Below are positions 35,145-45,245 of a DNA stretch of 54,140 bases, piece after piece. Both the position numbers and the translations under genes were made by a program. The notes below the pieces were generated by a model. The model did no database searches, was not told the DNA's origin, and saw nothing but the letters and a program-made list of their open reading frames with translations. This DNA is from Polyangia bacterium. Lineage in GTDB: Bacteria > Myxococcota_A > Polyangia > Fen-1088. Within the stretch, counting starts at the first letter, position 1. Every line of letters starts with the position of its first letter. The stretch spans positions 1 to 54,140 of the forward strand of contig DATATI010000015.1 in the NCBI GenBank assembly GCA_036268875.1, written 5' to 3'.

Positions 35145-35873
35145 CTAGTCCAGCCCACCGGCGGCGAACTGTAGCAGGGCCACGGCCACCACGGCGGCGG
35201 TTTCCACACGCAAGATGCGGCGACCCAACCCGACGACGGCAAACCCCGCCGCTTCCGCCAGAGCGATCTCGGCTGAGGAAAATCCACCTTCCGAGCCGAT
35301 CAGCAGCGTCGTCGATCGCGGGGCCGACGGAAGGGCGGTGCGCAGCGGTTTTCCCGTGGACGCTTCCCACAGGACCAGGCGCAGATCGCCGGCATCGACG
35401 GCCGCCACCGCCGCCGCCAGAGGCGCGGGCGCTTCGATCGCCGGCACGTCGGCGCGTCCGCACTGGCGGGCGGCTTCCCGGGCGATGCGCTGCCAGCGTT
35501 GCTGCCGCGCGGCCGCCTGCGCCGGCGGGGCGACAGTTCGTCCGGTCAGCACGGGAACCACTCGCGCGACGCCTAACTCGCAGGTCTTCTGGATGATCCA
35601 ATCCATTTTCTCGCCACGGGCCAGCGCCTGCAGCAACGTGATGCGCACCGGTGCGGTGACAGCGCCGGCGCGGCGATCGCCGAGGTGCAGTTCGGTGGTC
35701 CTGGCGTCGGTGTTGGTCACCTGGGCATCGATCTCCGTGCCTTGCCCGTCGAAGACGATTACCTGATCGCCGACCCGCGCGCGCAGCACGCGCGACAGAT
35801 GATGGTGGGCTTCACCGTCGAGCACGACGCGGGCGCCGCCCAGTTTTTCAGGCGCGACGAAGACCCGAGGCAC
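35145..35873 (-). CDS. rsmE: 16S rRNA (uracil-1498-N3)-methyltransferase
   Basis: RsmE methylates U1498 of 16S rRNA with SAM. The 242-residue protein starts VPRVFVAPEKL, has the PUA-like N-terminal part (HHHLSRVLRARVGDQV, GQGTEIDAQV), and ends in the SPOUT trefoil knot: LLIGSEGGFSSAEIALA, then VVGLGRRILRVETAAVVA. The KMDWIIQKTCELGV block is also typical. I chose the GTG at 35873, one base after the prmA stop, because the frame upstream lies inside prmA and its translation is unlike the family. The prmA-rsmE order is frequent in bacteria. Confidence 0.92.
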   Translation of the reverse strand: MPRVFVAPEKLGGARVVLDGEAHHHLSRVLRARVGDQVIVFDGQGTEIDAQVTNTDARTTELHLGDRRAGAVTAPVRITLLQALARGEKMDWIIQKTCELGVARVVPVLTGRTVAPPAQAAARQQRWQRIAREAARQCGRADVPAIEAPAPLAAAVAAVDAGDLRLVLWEASTGKPLRTALPSAPRSTTLLIGSEGGFSSAEIALAEAAGFAVVGLGRRILRVETAAVVAVALLQFAAGGLD

Positions 35874-35874
35874 G

Positions 35875-36774
35875 TCAGTCCGTCCAGGAAAAGCGCAGGC
35901 CGAGCCATTCGTCATCCTGGCGCTGGCCGTCCAGCCGAAAGCCAACCTCCTGGTAACGCGCGATCACCGCCGGCCCGTCGCTGAGTAAAAGTCCCGACAA
36001 GACCAGCACCGCGCCCGGGGCCAGCGCCGCCGGCAGATCCGCCGCCAGTTCCAGCAGCACATTGGCCTGGATGTTCGCCAGCAGCACATCATACGGTCCG
36101 CGCGCGTCGGACAGCGTGCCGGTCCAGGCCAGGGCGGTGGTAACGCGGTTGCGTTCCAGATTCTCCTGCGTGCAGGCGGTCGCTTCCGGATCGACGTCGA
36201 TGGCGTGGCCGATCGCCGACGGCCACAGCCGCGCCGCCGCGATGGCCAGGATTCCGGAGCCGCAGCCGAGATCCAAAAATCGGCGCACCGGTTTCTTTTC
36301 GATCGCCTCGATCAAGGTGATCACCAGCCGCGTCGATGCGTGCCCGCCGGTGCCGAAGGCCCGGCCGGGATCGAGATCGATCACCCGATCACCGTCGCGA
36401 ACCGAACCGGGATCCCAGCTCGGCCGCACGATGAAGGTCTCGCCGACGCGGGTGGCGCGAAAGTATTGCTTCCAGACGTCGCGCCATTCGTCTTCGTGCG
36501 CGGCGCGCTGGCGAATTACCATCGGATCGACGGTCACTCCAGCCTGGCGGGCTTGATCGCAGGTGGCGTTGACCTCGGCCAGCAGTGCTTCGACGTCAGC
36601 GGGCGGGCACAGGGCCACCAGCACCGCGCGATCAACCGCCGCTTTGATCAGCGTGCCCTGATCGCGGATCTCCACGCCGCCGCAAAGCTCGCCGATGGTG
36701 GCCGCCAAAAGCTCCGACGCGGCGGCGGGCACGTCGATCTGCACCTCGGCCCAGTTTGGGTCGGCGGCGCTCAC
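35875..36774 (-). CDS. prmA: ribosomal protein L11 methyltransferase
   Basis: PrmA trimethylates L11 with SAM. The N-terminal substrate-binding domain (about 100 residues) starts WAEVQIDVPAAASELLAATI. WRDVWKQYFRATRVGETFIV is the typical link. FGTGGHASTRLVITLIE precedes the SAM motif FLDLGCGSGILAIAAA, an acidic AIDVDPEA follows, and LLANIQANVL takes the place of the catalytic motif. The length of 299 residues is standard. The GTG start at 36774 overlaps the TGA of the PLP-enzyme gene (GTGA) and rsmE follows after one base, so these genes form one coupled unit. Confidence 0.93.
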   Translation of the reverse strand: MSAADPNWAEVQIDVPAAASELLAATIGELCGGVEIRDQGTLIKAAVDRAVLVALCPPADVEALLAEVNATCDQARQAGVTVDPMVIRQRAAHEDEWRDVWKQYFRATRVGETFIVRPSWDPGSVRDGDRVIDLDPGRAFGTGGHASTRLVITLIEAIEKKPVRRFLDLGCGSGILAIAAARLWPSAIGHAIDVDPEATACTQENLERNRVTTALAWTGTLSDARGPYDVLLANIQANVLLELAADLPAALAPGAVLVLSGLLLSDGPAVIARYQEVGFRLDGQRQDDEWLGLRFSWTD

Positions 36775-37958
36775 GCCGCCGGATCCAGTGCCTGCCGCAG
36801 ATCCGCTTCCAGATCGGCGACGTCTTCGATCCCCACCGACAGACGCAAGAGACCCTCGCCGATCCCCATCGCCTCGCGCTGCGGGCGCGGGATGGCCTTG
36901 TGCGAGAACGACGCAGGGTGGGTCAGCAGCGACGCCACCTCTCCCAGGCTGGCGGCGCGGCCGATGATGCGGACCCGATCGTAGGCCCGCCGCGCCGCCG
37001 CGCCGTCGGCGAGATCAAACGACACCATGGCGCCCGGCGCTGCCAGCGTGCGGGTCGCGATGGCGCGATCAGGGTGATCGTCGCGGCCGGGAAAATGCAC
37101 CCGGCGCACGGCCGGCAGCGACGCCAGCACGTCGGCCAGGCGCGCGGCGTTCTGGCAGTGGCGTTCCATCCGCAAGGGCAGCGTGCGCAAGCCGCGCAGG
37201 CACAACCAGGCCGCGAACGGATCCATCACGCTTCCCAGCAGGCGGCTGTAAGGTTCAATGTGCCCGATGATCGCCGCGCTGCCGGCGGCGGCGCCGCCGA
37301 TCAGATCGCCGTGGCCGCCGATGTACTTCGAAACGCTGTGGACCACCACCGTCGCCCCTTGCCCAAGCGGTTGCGACAGACACGGCGACGTGAAGGTGGC
37401 GTCGACGATGAGGGCGATGCCGCGCTCGCGGGCCAGGGCGCCCAGCGCCGGAATGTCCGCCACGCGCAAGAGCGGGTTCGACAATGTTTCCACCAGCAGG
37501 GCCCGGGTGCGCGGGCCGATGGCGGCGCGCACGGCCGGCAGATCCCACGCCGGCACGAAGCGCGTGTTGACGCCGTGGCGCGGGCCGAGATCGCGCAACA
37601 ATTCAATCGACCCGCCGTAAAGTCCGTCGGAGGCTAGCACCTCGCCGTCGCCGTCTCGGTTTCTGGCCAGGGCGAACACCGTCGAGGCGATGGCGGCCAT
37701 TCCCGAGGCGAAGACCAACCCCGCCTCGGCGCCTTCCAGCGCGGCAATGGCATTGGCCAGCGCTTGCGTGGTCGGGTTTCCCTGGCGCGTGTAGAGAAAC
37801 CCGCCGCCCGCCGCCGCCGCGTCTGCCGCCGCCGCGTCCGGGTAAGCGAAGTTGGTGGTCTGGTACAGCGGCGGGTTGTGCGCGCTCTCGCCCGCCGGTC
37901 CCAGCACCGCTCCCTCACGCGCGATCTGCACCGCTTGCGTGCCGATCCGTCGTTTCAT
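36771..37958 (-). CDS. Cys/Met-metabolism PLP enzyme (cystathionine synthase/lyase family)
   Basis: The 395-residue protein is a fold-type I PLP enzyme of the trans-sulfuration group. Motifs include NPPLYQTTNFAYP, FLYTRQGNPTTQALANAIA, ASGMAAIAS (phosphate binding), VETLSNPLLRVADIPAL, the Asp in IVDATFTSPCLSQPL, and HSVSKYIGGHGDLIGG with the PLP lysine. It could be cystathionine gamma-synthase, gamma- or beta-lyase, or an O-acetylhomoserine enzyme; sequence by eye does not decide. It heads the unit continuing with prmA and rsmE. A 173-base region with two strong hairpins separates it from rpsU upstream. Confidence 0.85.
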   Translation of the reverse strand: MKRRIGTQAVQIAREGAVLGPAGESAHNPPLYQTTNFAYPDAAAADAAAAGGGFLYTRQGNPTTQALANAIAALEGAEAGLVFASGMAAIASTVFALARNRDGDGEVLASDGLYGGSIELLRDLGPRHGVNTRFVPAWDLPAVRAAIGPRTRALLVETLSNPLLRVADIPALGALARERGIALIVDATFTSPCLSQPLGQGATVVVHSVSKYIGGHGDLIGGAAAGSAAIIGHIEPYSRLLGSVMDPFAAWLCLRGLRTLPLRMERHCQNAARLADVLASLPAVRRVHFPGRDDHPDRAIATRTLAAPGAMVSFDLADGAAARRAYDRVRIIGRAASLGEVASLLTHPASFSHKAIPRPQREAMGIGEGLLRLSVGIEDVADLEADLRQALDPAA

Positions 37959-38004
37959 TGTCTCAGCCCCAAAGCGATCTCAACATACATCCGATTGGAT
38001 CGAA

Positions 38005-38102
38005 GGCGGGCTTTGCCCGCCGGAGCCCGCGGTTGTCGCTCGCGATCCGCCCCCGGATCTCGTCGCGCCGGGGCGGGCCCGTGAAGGGGCCAGCAGGCCC
38101 CT
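38005..38102 (-). terminator. two perfect hairpins between rpsU and the PLP-enzyme gene
   Basis: AGGGGCC-AGCA-GGCCCCT (38085-38102) and GGCGGGC-TTT-GCCCGCC (38005-38021) are perfect seven-pair stems. Neither has a T tract on the minus strand. They may end the rpsU transcript, protect its 3' end, or be part of a structured leader of the following gene. Confidence 0.45.
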
Positions 38103-38131
38103 CCCGCGCGCGTTACCAAGGCCCGCGCCCG

Positions 38132-38347
38132 CTAGCGAATTACGCGGCGCTTGGCTTCACGACGGCGACGCTTGCGCGCCTCGCGCATCTTGCGCTTGCG
38201 CTTGACCGACGGCTTCTCGTAGTAACGGCGGCGTTTGATCTCTTGCAGGATGCCTTCCTTGGACATCTTCTGTTTCAAAATCTTCAGGGCCTTGTCTACA
38301 GAATCGCGGACTTCAACTTCAAGCGGTCGACCGAGCAGTGTCTCCAA
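38132..38347 (-). CDS. rpsU: small ribosomal subunit protein bS21
   Basis: The 71-residue basic protein reads VEVRDSVDKALKILKQKMSK, then KRRRYYEKPSVKRKRK, with an Arg-rich tail, all typical of bS21, which helps base-pairing at the 3' end of 16S rRNA during initiation. The start is a TTG at 38347 with a strong Shine-Dalgarno site AAGGAGA (38352-38358) five bases away. It is a single gene with about 240 bases to the divergent 62-residue gene; a TTGACG lies in that gap (38395-38400) but no convincing -10 was found. Confidence 0.95.
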   Translation of the reverse strand: METLLGRPLEVEVRDSVDKALKILKQKMSKEGILQEIKRRRYYEKPSVKRKRKMREARKRRRREAKRRVIR

Positions 38348-38585
38348 GCGATCTCCTTCCGAAAGAACGGGGAATTGAGCACAGGTGCGACGCCATCGTC
38401 AAGCGGCCGCAGCGCGTGAGGGGACAGCGAATTCAGCAAGAAGCGTAACAAACTCTGCGTGGGCGGGCTTATCTTTACAGCGGGTTGCCGTTCGCGGTAT
38501 GTAGAACCATGTAGGGAGGCGGGCGGTAACGGCGCGATCATTAAGTAGTTTTACCGGGTGTTACGCGCAAAAAGGAGCCAGCAGA

Positions 38586-38774
38586 ATGGGAATGGGCGCG
38601 AAGGTCTTCACCGCAACGAAGGCCAAAGACCGTGAGGAGCTAGGTGAGGTTCTGACGAGGTGGATTCGCGACAATCCGACCGCGCGCATCTTGGACAAGA
38701 TCGTGACCCAGAGCTCGGACAGTGAATTCCACTGCCTGACGATTACGATTTTCTACGAGAAGGAATCTCAGTAG
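38586..38774 (+). CDS. 62-residue protein of unknown function upstream of nadK
   Basis: The start MGMGAKVFTATKAKDREELG has a strong Shine-Dalgarno site (AAAAAGGAG, about eight bases before the ATG). The protein has a beta-alpha-beta look: a strand KVFTAT, a helix DREELGEVLTRWIRDN, then two strands around ILDKIVTQSSD and FHCLTITIFYEKE. I do not recognise a named family, though such short proteins seem to recur in myxobacteria. Only 11 bases separate it from nadK, so the two are probably co-transcribed. The clear ribosome binding site and protein-like codon pattern support a real gene. Confidence 0.7.
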   Translation: MGMGAKVFTATKAKDREELGEVLTRWIRDNPTARILDKIVTQSSDSEFHCLTITIFYEKESQ

Positions 38775-38785
38775 CCTTAGGCACG

Positions 38786-39646
38786 ATGCGTTTCGGCTTC
38801 CTGCTCAAGCGTGGCAAGCCGGAAGCGCGAGCGATCGCCGCGGACCTCGGTCGGGTGCTGCGGGAAAAAGGCTGCGAGCTGGTGGTGCTGGAAGAGGACG
38901 CGCCGGCGTTGCCTGCCGCGCGCGTCGTGACCGCCGAAGCGCTGGGCTCGTCAATAGACGCGCTGGCGGTACTAGGCGGTGACGGCACGTTGCTTTACGC
39001 CGCCGGGTTGGTAGCCGACCACGGCGTCCCCCTGTTCGGCGTGAACCTGGGCAGCCTGGGTTTCATGACCCATTACAGTCGAGCCGATGCCGTGGTCGCC
39101 ATTCAAGAGGCGTGCGCCGGTCGGTTGCCGGTCGACGAACGGATGCGGCTGCGCGTGACCATCCACGGTGGCGCCGGTGAAGGTGAATCGCGCAGTGTGG
39201 TCAACGACGCGGTCATCTCGCAGGCGGCGGCGCGCTTGTTGGATCTCGACGCCCGTCTCGACGGCGCGCCCGTCGCCATCTACAAGGCCGACGGTCTGAT
39301 CGTCTCGACCCCCACCGGCTCGACGGCGTACACACTGGCGGCGGGCGGGCCAATTCTGGCGCCCGATCTCGAAGCGATGGTGCTGACGCCGATCTGCCCG
39401 CACACCTTGACCAACCGACCGCTGGTGGTGCGCGCCGATTCGTCGGTCACCGTCACCAACGTTTCGGAAGGGCCGGTGCGCCTGACCGTCGACGGCCAGT
39501 GGGACCGCGCGCTGCCGATGGGTGCCTGGATCGACGTGCGCAAGACCGAACGGCCGCTGCGGTTGTTTCGTGCGCCGACGTCGTTCTTCGGAATCCTGCG
39601 CCAGAAGCTGTCATGGGGCGAACGGCGCGGCGAGCGGCCGGCCTAG
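38786..39646 (+). CDS. nadK: NAD kinase
   Basis: NadK phosphorylates NAD to NADP. The 286-residue protein has the signature AVLGGDGTLLYAAGL, GVNLGSLGFMTHY, VVNDAVIS, and the donor-site motif STPTGSTAYTLAAGGPIL, all intact. It follows the 62-residue gene closely and is followed by recN 58 bases downstream, a gene order shared by many bacteria. Confidence 0.95.
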   Translation: MRFGFLLKRGKPEARAIAADLGRVLREKGCELVVLEEDAPALPAARVVTAEALGSSIDALAVLGGDGTLLYAAGLVADHGVPLFGVNLGSLGFMTHYSRADAVVAIQEACAGRLPVDERMRLRVTIHGGAGEGESRSVVNDAVISQAAARLLDLDARLDGAPVAIYKADGLIVSTPTGSTAYTLAAGGPILAPDLEAMVLTPICPHTLTNRPLVVRADSSVTVTNVSEGPVRLTVDGQWDRALPMGAWIDVRKTERPLRLFRAPTSFFGILRQKLSWGERRGERPA

Positions 39647-39704
39647 CCCGGCGCCGGCGCAACCGACAACGTCGACGACCGATGAACACGGGGGGAGACT
39701 GAAC

Positions 39705-41365
<1,661 letters not shown>

Positions 41366-41369
<4 letters not shown>

Positions 41370-43039
41370 GCGGGCGGCCCCCCTCAAAACGGCGCAGCGA
41401 CGATCATCCAGGACCGGAGCCGAAATCCGTGCGTGAGCTTGCTCAAGCGACCAGTGACGAAATTGACCCCTTAGAAACGTCATGCTACCTGGAGGGTGAG
41501 GACGCGCCGCCCATTTCGGCGGAATCCCCCGGAGATTTGGCAGAATTGGCACGTAGAAGACGCAAACGGCGCTCGGTCGAGATCCGCAACTCGCTGCGCC
41601 TGGGTGCGCTGTTGATGGCCCTGGTTGGCGTCAACATCTACGTCTTCTTCTTCAACCGCCACACCGCCCCGCGCGACGTACTGAACCTGCAGTCCACCTC
41701 CAAGACGATGGAGATGCAGAAGCAGGAGGTCGTGAAGAAGGACGCCGAAAGCGCCCGGGGCAAGCTGCGGCAGCCGACCAAGGCCGAGCGCGCGACCACG
41801 CTGGCGCTGCCCTCGCCCGCGGCCAATGCGGTCGGCGCGCCGGCCGTCGCGTCGAACACGCCGGCGCCGCCAAAGCCGCTCTACGAGATCCCCTTCGCGC
41901 CGCCCGACGAGAGCCTTCCACCCGTCGACGAGGCCCCGTCCGGGCCGGTCGAAAAGACCATCGGAAACACCGACACGCTGGGCGCGCTGCTGGCGCGCGA
42001 GGGCTTCGGCACGCAAGGCGGCAAGGTGGTGGCAGCCCTGAGCCGCCTTTGCGATCCCAAGCTGATTCGCGGCGGGCAGCACTATCTGGTGCGCACCGAC
42101 GAGGCGGGCGCCCCCGAATCGTTCGAGTACCACCCGACCGCGGTCTCGCGTTACCTGATCGAAAAGCAACCCGACGGTTCCTGGAAGGGCCGCAAGGTCG
42201 AGCAGCCGGTGAACATCCGCACCGTCGAGGCGGCGGGCGTGGTCGAATCGTCGCTGTACGAATCAGTGCAGAAATCCGGCGAGGCCACCTCGCTGGTCAG
42301 CCTGATGGTCGAGTTGTTCGCCTGGGACGTGAACTTCTATGTCGACACCCACCCGGGCGATCACTGGAAGGTGATCGTCGAGAAGCAGTACCTGGGCGGG
42401 CAGTTCTACAAATACGGAGCGCTGCTGGCGGCGGAGTACGGCGGGAAGGTGGGCACCTTTCGCGCGTTCTACTGGAAGCCGCCGTCGTCAAAGACGCCCG
42501 GCAAGTACTATGACGAGCACGGCCAGGCCATCGCCAAGACCATGCTGAAGACGCCGCTGCGGTACGTGCGCATCAGCAGCAAGTTCGACCGCAAGCGCTT
42601 CCATCCCATCCTGCACGTGGAGAAAGCGCACCTGGGCATCGACTATGCGGCGCCGGTGGGGACGCCGGTGTGGGCGTCGGCGTCGGGTCGGGTGGTCGAG
42701 GCGCAGATGAAGCGGGGGTCGGGCAACACCGTGGTCATCAACCACGCCAACGGCCTGGCCACGCGCTATTACCACCTGTCGCGGTTCGCGCCTGGCCTGC
42801 GCGTCGGGCAGATGGTGCGGCAAAAAGACGTGATCGGCTTTGTCGGGACCACTGGTCTGTCGACGGGGCCGCACCTGCATTTCAGCCTGACCAAGAACGG
42901 CGCCTTCGTCGATCCCAGCAAGATGCAGGTGACGCGCGATCCGTCGGTGCCCGAGCGGGCAGCGTTTCTGGAAGCCATTCGTCCCCGGGTGGCGGCGCTG
43001 AAGCTGCTGCAACCGGCGGCCATCGCCCGCGCCGAGTGA
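41366..43039 (+). CDS. M23 family membrane-anchored peptidoglycan endopeptidase
   Basis: A cytoplasmic N-terminus of about 75 residues leads to one membrane helix (SLRLGALLMALVGVNIYVFF) and a Pro/Ala-rich linker. A SPOR/OapA-like middle region (NTDTLGALLAREGFGTQGG) follows, and then a C-terminal M23 domain. The zinc ligands are visible in HLGIDYAAPVGTPVWA and in GPHLHFSL, and HYHLS is close to the family pattern (YYHLSRF). It most probably cuts peptide cross-bridges in peptidoglycan or activates amidases. The GTG start overlaps the recN stop. Confidence 0.88.
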
Positions 43040-43091
43040 CCGCGGTCCGTCGCGCGGCCCACGGCGCGGCGGCGCGATCATTTTCGCCTGC

Positions 43092-43097
43092 TATACT
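43092..43097 (+). promoter_or_regulatory. extended -10 TGC-TATACT before the small membrane protein gene
   Basis: TATACT preceded by TGC (extended -10 form) ends nine bases before the ATG at 43107, with no Shine-Dalgarno site between. No -35 is needed for such promoters. Confidence 0.5.
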
Positions 43098-43106
43098 GCC
43101 GTTCGC

Positions 43107-43541
43107 ATGCTTCGCGTTGTGCTTGGGTTGCTGAAGGGCGGGTTGATCGGCGCGGCGGTCGGCTTCGGGGCCTTTCGGTTGGGGATCGCCGGCGGCGTGC
43201 TGGCCTTTGTCGTCTACGGCGTGATCGGCGCCCTGGTCGGTCTGCTGGTGGGCCGGCCGCCCTGGAAGCAAGAGACCTTCTGGACGTCGATCATCAAGGG
43301 CATCTTCGGCTTGCTGGTCGCCATCGGTCTTTACTGGGGCGCGCACAAGCTGCTCGGCACCACGCACCTGGCGTTCGTCACCGGCCTCGGCGCGCCGGAC
43401 CTTCCGTTTGTCGATGTCCCGTTCCTGCTCGGCCCGATCATTGGCGCGCTTTACGGCATCTTCGTCGAGGTGGACGACGCCAGCGGCAAGGCGGAAGCCG
43501 CGGCGGGCGGCAGCGCCGGCGGATCGCCGCCGCGTCGCTGA
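43107..43541 (+). CDS. small Gly-rich membrane protein of unknown function
   Basis: The 144-residue protein has three or four hydrophobic segments. The first two (residues about 5-48) are Gly-rich with small-residue spacing (GGLIGAAVGFGAFRLGIAGG, VVYGVIGALVGLLVG), typical of tightly packed helix pairs. A third is IIKGIFGLLVAIGLYWGA, and the C-terminal part FLLGPIIGALYGIFVEVDD may be a fourth. I recognise no family. It ends at a hairpin shared with the convergent pssA gene. Confidence 0.6.
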   Translation: MLRVVLGLLKGGLIGAAVGFGAFRLGIAGGVLAFVVYGVIGALVGLLVGRPPWKQETFWTSIIKGIFGLLVAIGLYWGAHKLLGTTHLAFVTGLGAPDLPFVDVPFLLGPIIGALYGIFVEVDDASGKAEAAAGGSAGGSPPRR

Positions 43542-43543
43542 TC

Positions 43544-43563
43544 AAGCGCCGTCAGGCGCTTTT
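43544..43563 (+). terminator. hairpin between the membrane protein gene and pssA
   Basis: AAGCGCC-GTCA-GGCGCTT followed by TT starts two bases after the stop at 43541. A 15-base part of it (CCGTCAGGCGCTTTT) is repeated 24 bases downstream across the pssA stop codon. Confidence 0.5.
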
Positions 43564-43575
43564 CGGCAAACACCG

Positions 43576-44448
43576 TCAGGCGCTTTTGGGATCCTCGGGT
43601 TGATCGAAAGCACCCAGCTCGCGTAGGACGTCCTCGTCTTGCTGGGCTTCCTCGGTGGCGGGGGCAGCCTGGGCGGCGGCCTGGGCGCGGGCCTGCCGAT
43701 TTTCGACGAAACGCCGTTTCATGAAGATGATCGACTCGGTGATGCCGAGGATGATGTACGCGGTGATCATCACCAAAAAGATCAGCGCCTTGGTCACGCC
43801 GTTCATCGCCACCAGCGCCCCACAGCCCAGCGCCAGCAACAAAAGGCCCACCGTTTTGCGGTTGAAGCGCACGTCCTTGAACGACCGGAAGCGAATGCGC
43901 GAGACCATGAAATACGACAGCGTCAGCACCACGCCGGCGACGAAGCTCTCGCTCAGAACCCGGTAAGGCAACGAGTGCGTGGCCAGAACCATCAGCACCA
44001 GCACGCTGGCGGCGGCGGGGATGGACAGGCCCAGCGTGTACTTGCCCGGGTCGTGGTGGCCGGCCTCTTCCTCGCGGCGCGACAGGACGTTGAAGCGGGC
44101 CAGGCGCATGGCGCCCGCGCAGACGTAGAGGCCGGCGATGAAGATGCCGCCGCGGCCAAAACTGGTCAGGCCCCACTTGTAGACCAGCATCCCCGGCGCC
44201 GCGCCGAAGGTGATGACGTCGGCCAGTGAATCCAGCTCGCGCCCGAGATCGGTCTGGGTGCGGGTCAGGCGGGCGACGCGGCCGTCGGCGGTGTCAAAGA
44301 AAAAACCGAAGCAGATGGCCAGCGCAGCCTGGTACAAATCGGCTCCGCCTTGCCCCGACGCCGACAGCGAGATGGAGATGAACCCGCAGAAGACACTGGA
44401 GAGCGTGAACAGATTCGGAAGAATGTAGTAGGTCTTCCGGAAGTCCAC
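43576..44448 (-). CDS. pssA: CDP-diacylglycerol--serine O-phosphatidyltransferase
   Basis: PssA makes phosphatidylserine from CDP-diacylglycerol and L-serine. The 290-residue protein carries the CDP-alcohol phosphotransferase signature: FDTADGRVARLTRTQTDLG followed by RELDSLADV, giving D-x2-DG-x2-AR-x8-G-x3-D-x3-D. About eight membrane helices surround it, and the tail is a charged Ala/Gln/Glu stretch. I chose the GTG at 44448 (VDFRKTYYILPNLF), which begins at the family's usual N-terminus and has a TATCTT box six bases before it; the longer open frame overlaps the divergent plsC gene. Confidence 0.9.
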   Translation of the reverse strand: MDFRKTYYILPNLFTLSSVFCGFISISLSASGQGGADLYQAALAICFGFFFDTADGRVARLTRTQTDLGRELDSLADVITFGAAPGMLVYKWGLTSFGRGGIFIAGLYVCAGAMRLARFNVLSRREEEAGHHDPGKYTLGLSIPAAASVLVLMVLATHSLPYRVLSESFVAGVVLTLSYFMVSRIRFRSFKDVRFNRKTVGLLLLALGCGALVAMNGVTKALIFLVMITAYIILGITESIIFMKRRFVENRQARAQAAAQAAPATEEAQQDEDVLRELGAFDQPEDPKSA

Positions 44449-44454
44449 GGGCCG

Positions 44455-44460
44455 AAGATA
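44455..44460 (-). promoter_or_regulatory. -10-like TATCTT before pssA
   Basis: TATCTT ends six bases before the GTG at 44448 in the 31-base gap to the divergent plsC start. On the plus strand TACCAT (44459-44464) overlaps it and may serve plsC, so the two promoters would interlock. Confidence 0.35.
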
Positions 44461-44479
44461 CCATGGCGAAAGGTCACCG

Positions 44480-45217
44480 TTGATCCGAGCAATCTGCAAC
44501 GTTTTGGTTTTCGTGGTTGTCACAATTGTGCTGGCCACCCTGGCGATCGTCAGCGGTCTGTTTGATCGCAGCGGCGACACCGTTTTGCACCTGGCGAAGT
44601 TCTGGTCGCGGCTGGTGCTGGGCGTCGCCGGCGTGAAGGTGGTGGTGCACCAGCGGGCGCCGCTGGAAGGCAAGCGGCCGTATATCTTCATGGCCAACCA
44701 CCTGAGCGCCGCCGATATCTGGTCGCTTTACGTGGCGATCCCTATCCCGGTGCGCATGATCGCCAAGAAACAACTGAGCAAGCTGCCTATGGTCGGTTGG
44801 GCGATGAGCGTGGGCAAGTTCATCTTCATCGACCGCCAGAACGGAACCTCCGCCCGCCGCAGCATCGATGAGGCCAAGCGCCGGATCCACGAGGGGACGT
44901 CGGTGCTGATCTTTCCGGAGGGTACCCGCTCGCGTGACGGCAAGCTGGGCCTGTTCAAGAAGGGCGGATTTCACCTGGCCGCCAACTCGGGGGCCGACAT
45001 CGTGCCGGTGGGCATTCGCGGCACCCGCGACGTGATCCCCAAAGGGAGCGTCCTCATCCGGAAAGGCGTGGTGAGCATCGAGATCGGCGAACCGATCCCC
45101 ACCGCCGACATCCCCGAGGCCGATCGCCCGGCGCTGATGGTGCGGGTGCGCGAACTCGTGGCCGGAATGACCGGCCAAGAGCTGGCCGAGCCGCCCGCGG
45201 AACCGCCGCCCCCCTGA
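44480..45217 (+). CDS. plsC: 1-acyl-sn-glycerol-3-phosphate acyltransferase
   Basis: PlsC acylates lysophosphatidic acid to phosphatidic acid, the precursor of CDP-diacylglycerol used by the divergent pssA product. The N-terminal membrane helix (VFVVVTIVLATLAIVSGLF) precedes the catalytic NHLSAADIW (NHx4D), IFIDRQN, IFPEGTRSRDGKLGLFKKG with the phosphate-binding motif, and VPVGIRGTRDV. The length of 245 residues is typical. The start is a TTG at 44480; no stronger start codon in frame was found. It converges with truA. Confidence 0.9.
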   Translation: MIRAICNVLVFVVVTIVLATLAIVSGLFDRSGDTVLHLAKFWSRLVLGVAGVKVVVHQRAPLEGKRPYIFMANHLSAADIWSLYVAIPIPVRMIAKKQLSKLPMVGWAMSVGKFIFIDRQNGTSARRSIDEAKRRIHEGTSVLIFPEGTRSRDGKLGLFKKGGFHLAANSGADIVPVGIRGTRDVIPKGSVLIRKGVVSIEIGEPIPTADIPEADRPALMVRVRELVAGMTGQELAEPPAEPPPP

Positions 45218-45245
45218 GCGTCCGGCGATCGCCGTGCCGCTTGAT

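Noticed and set aside
35071-35601. Upstream extension of the RDD protein frame
   Set aside because: It lies inside rsmE in another frame and gives Arg/Gly-rich sequence; the RDD protein starts at 35070 or 35136.
38474-38503. TTTACA with TATGTA as a promoter for the 62-residue gene
   Set aside because: The -10 match is poor and the leader would be about 75 bases; not strong enough to list as a feature.
39522-39704. Upstream extension of the recN frame
   Set aside because: It overlaps nadK, and RecN homology begins right at the GTG at 39705, which has a good Shine-Dalgarno site.
45223-45234. CGGCGATCGCCG palindrome between plsC and truA
   Set aside because: It contains GCGATCGC, a palindrome that can be frequent in GC-rich genomes; the convergent gap gives no other reason to call it a regulatory site.
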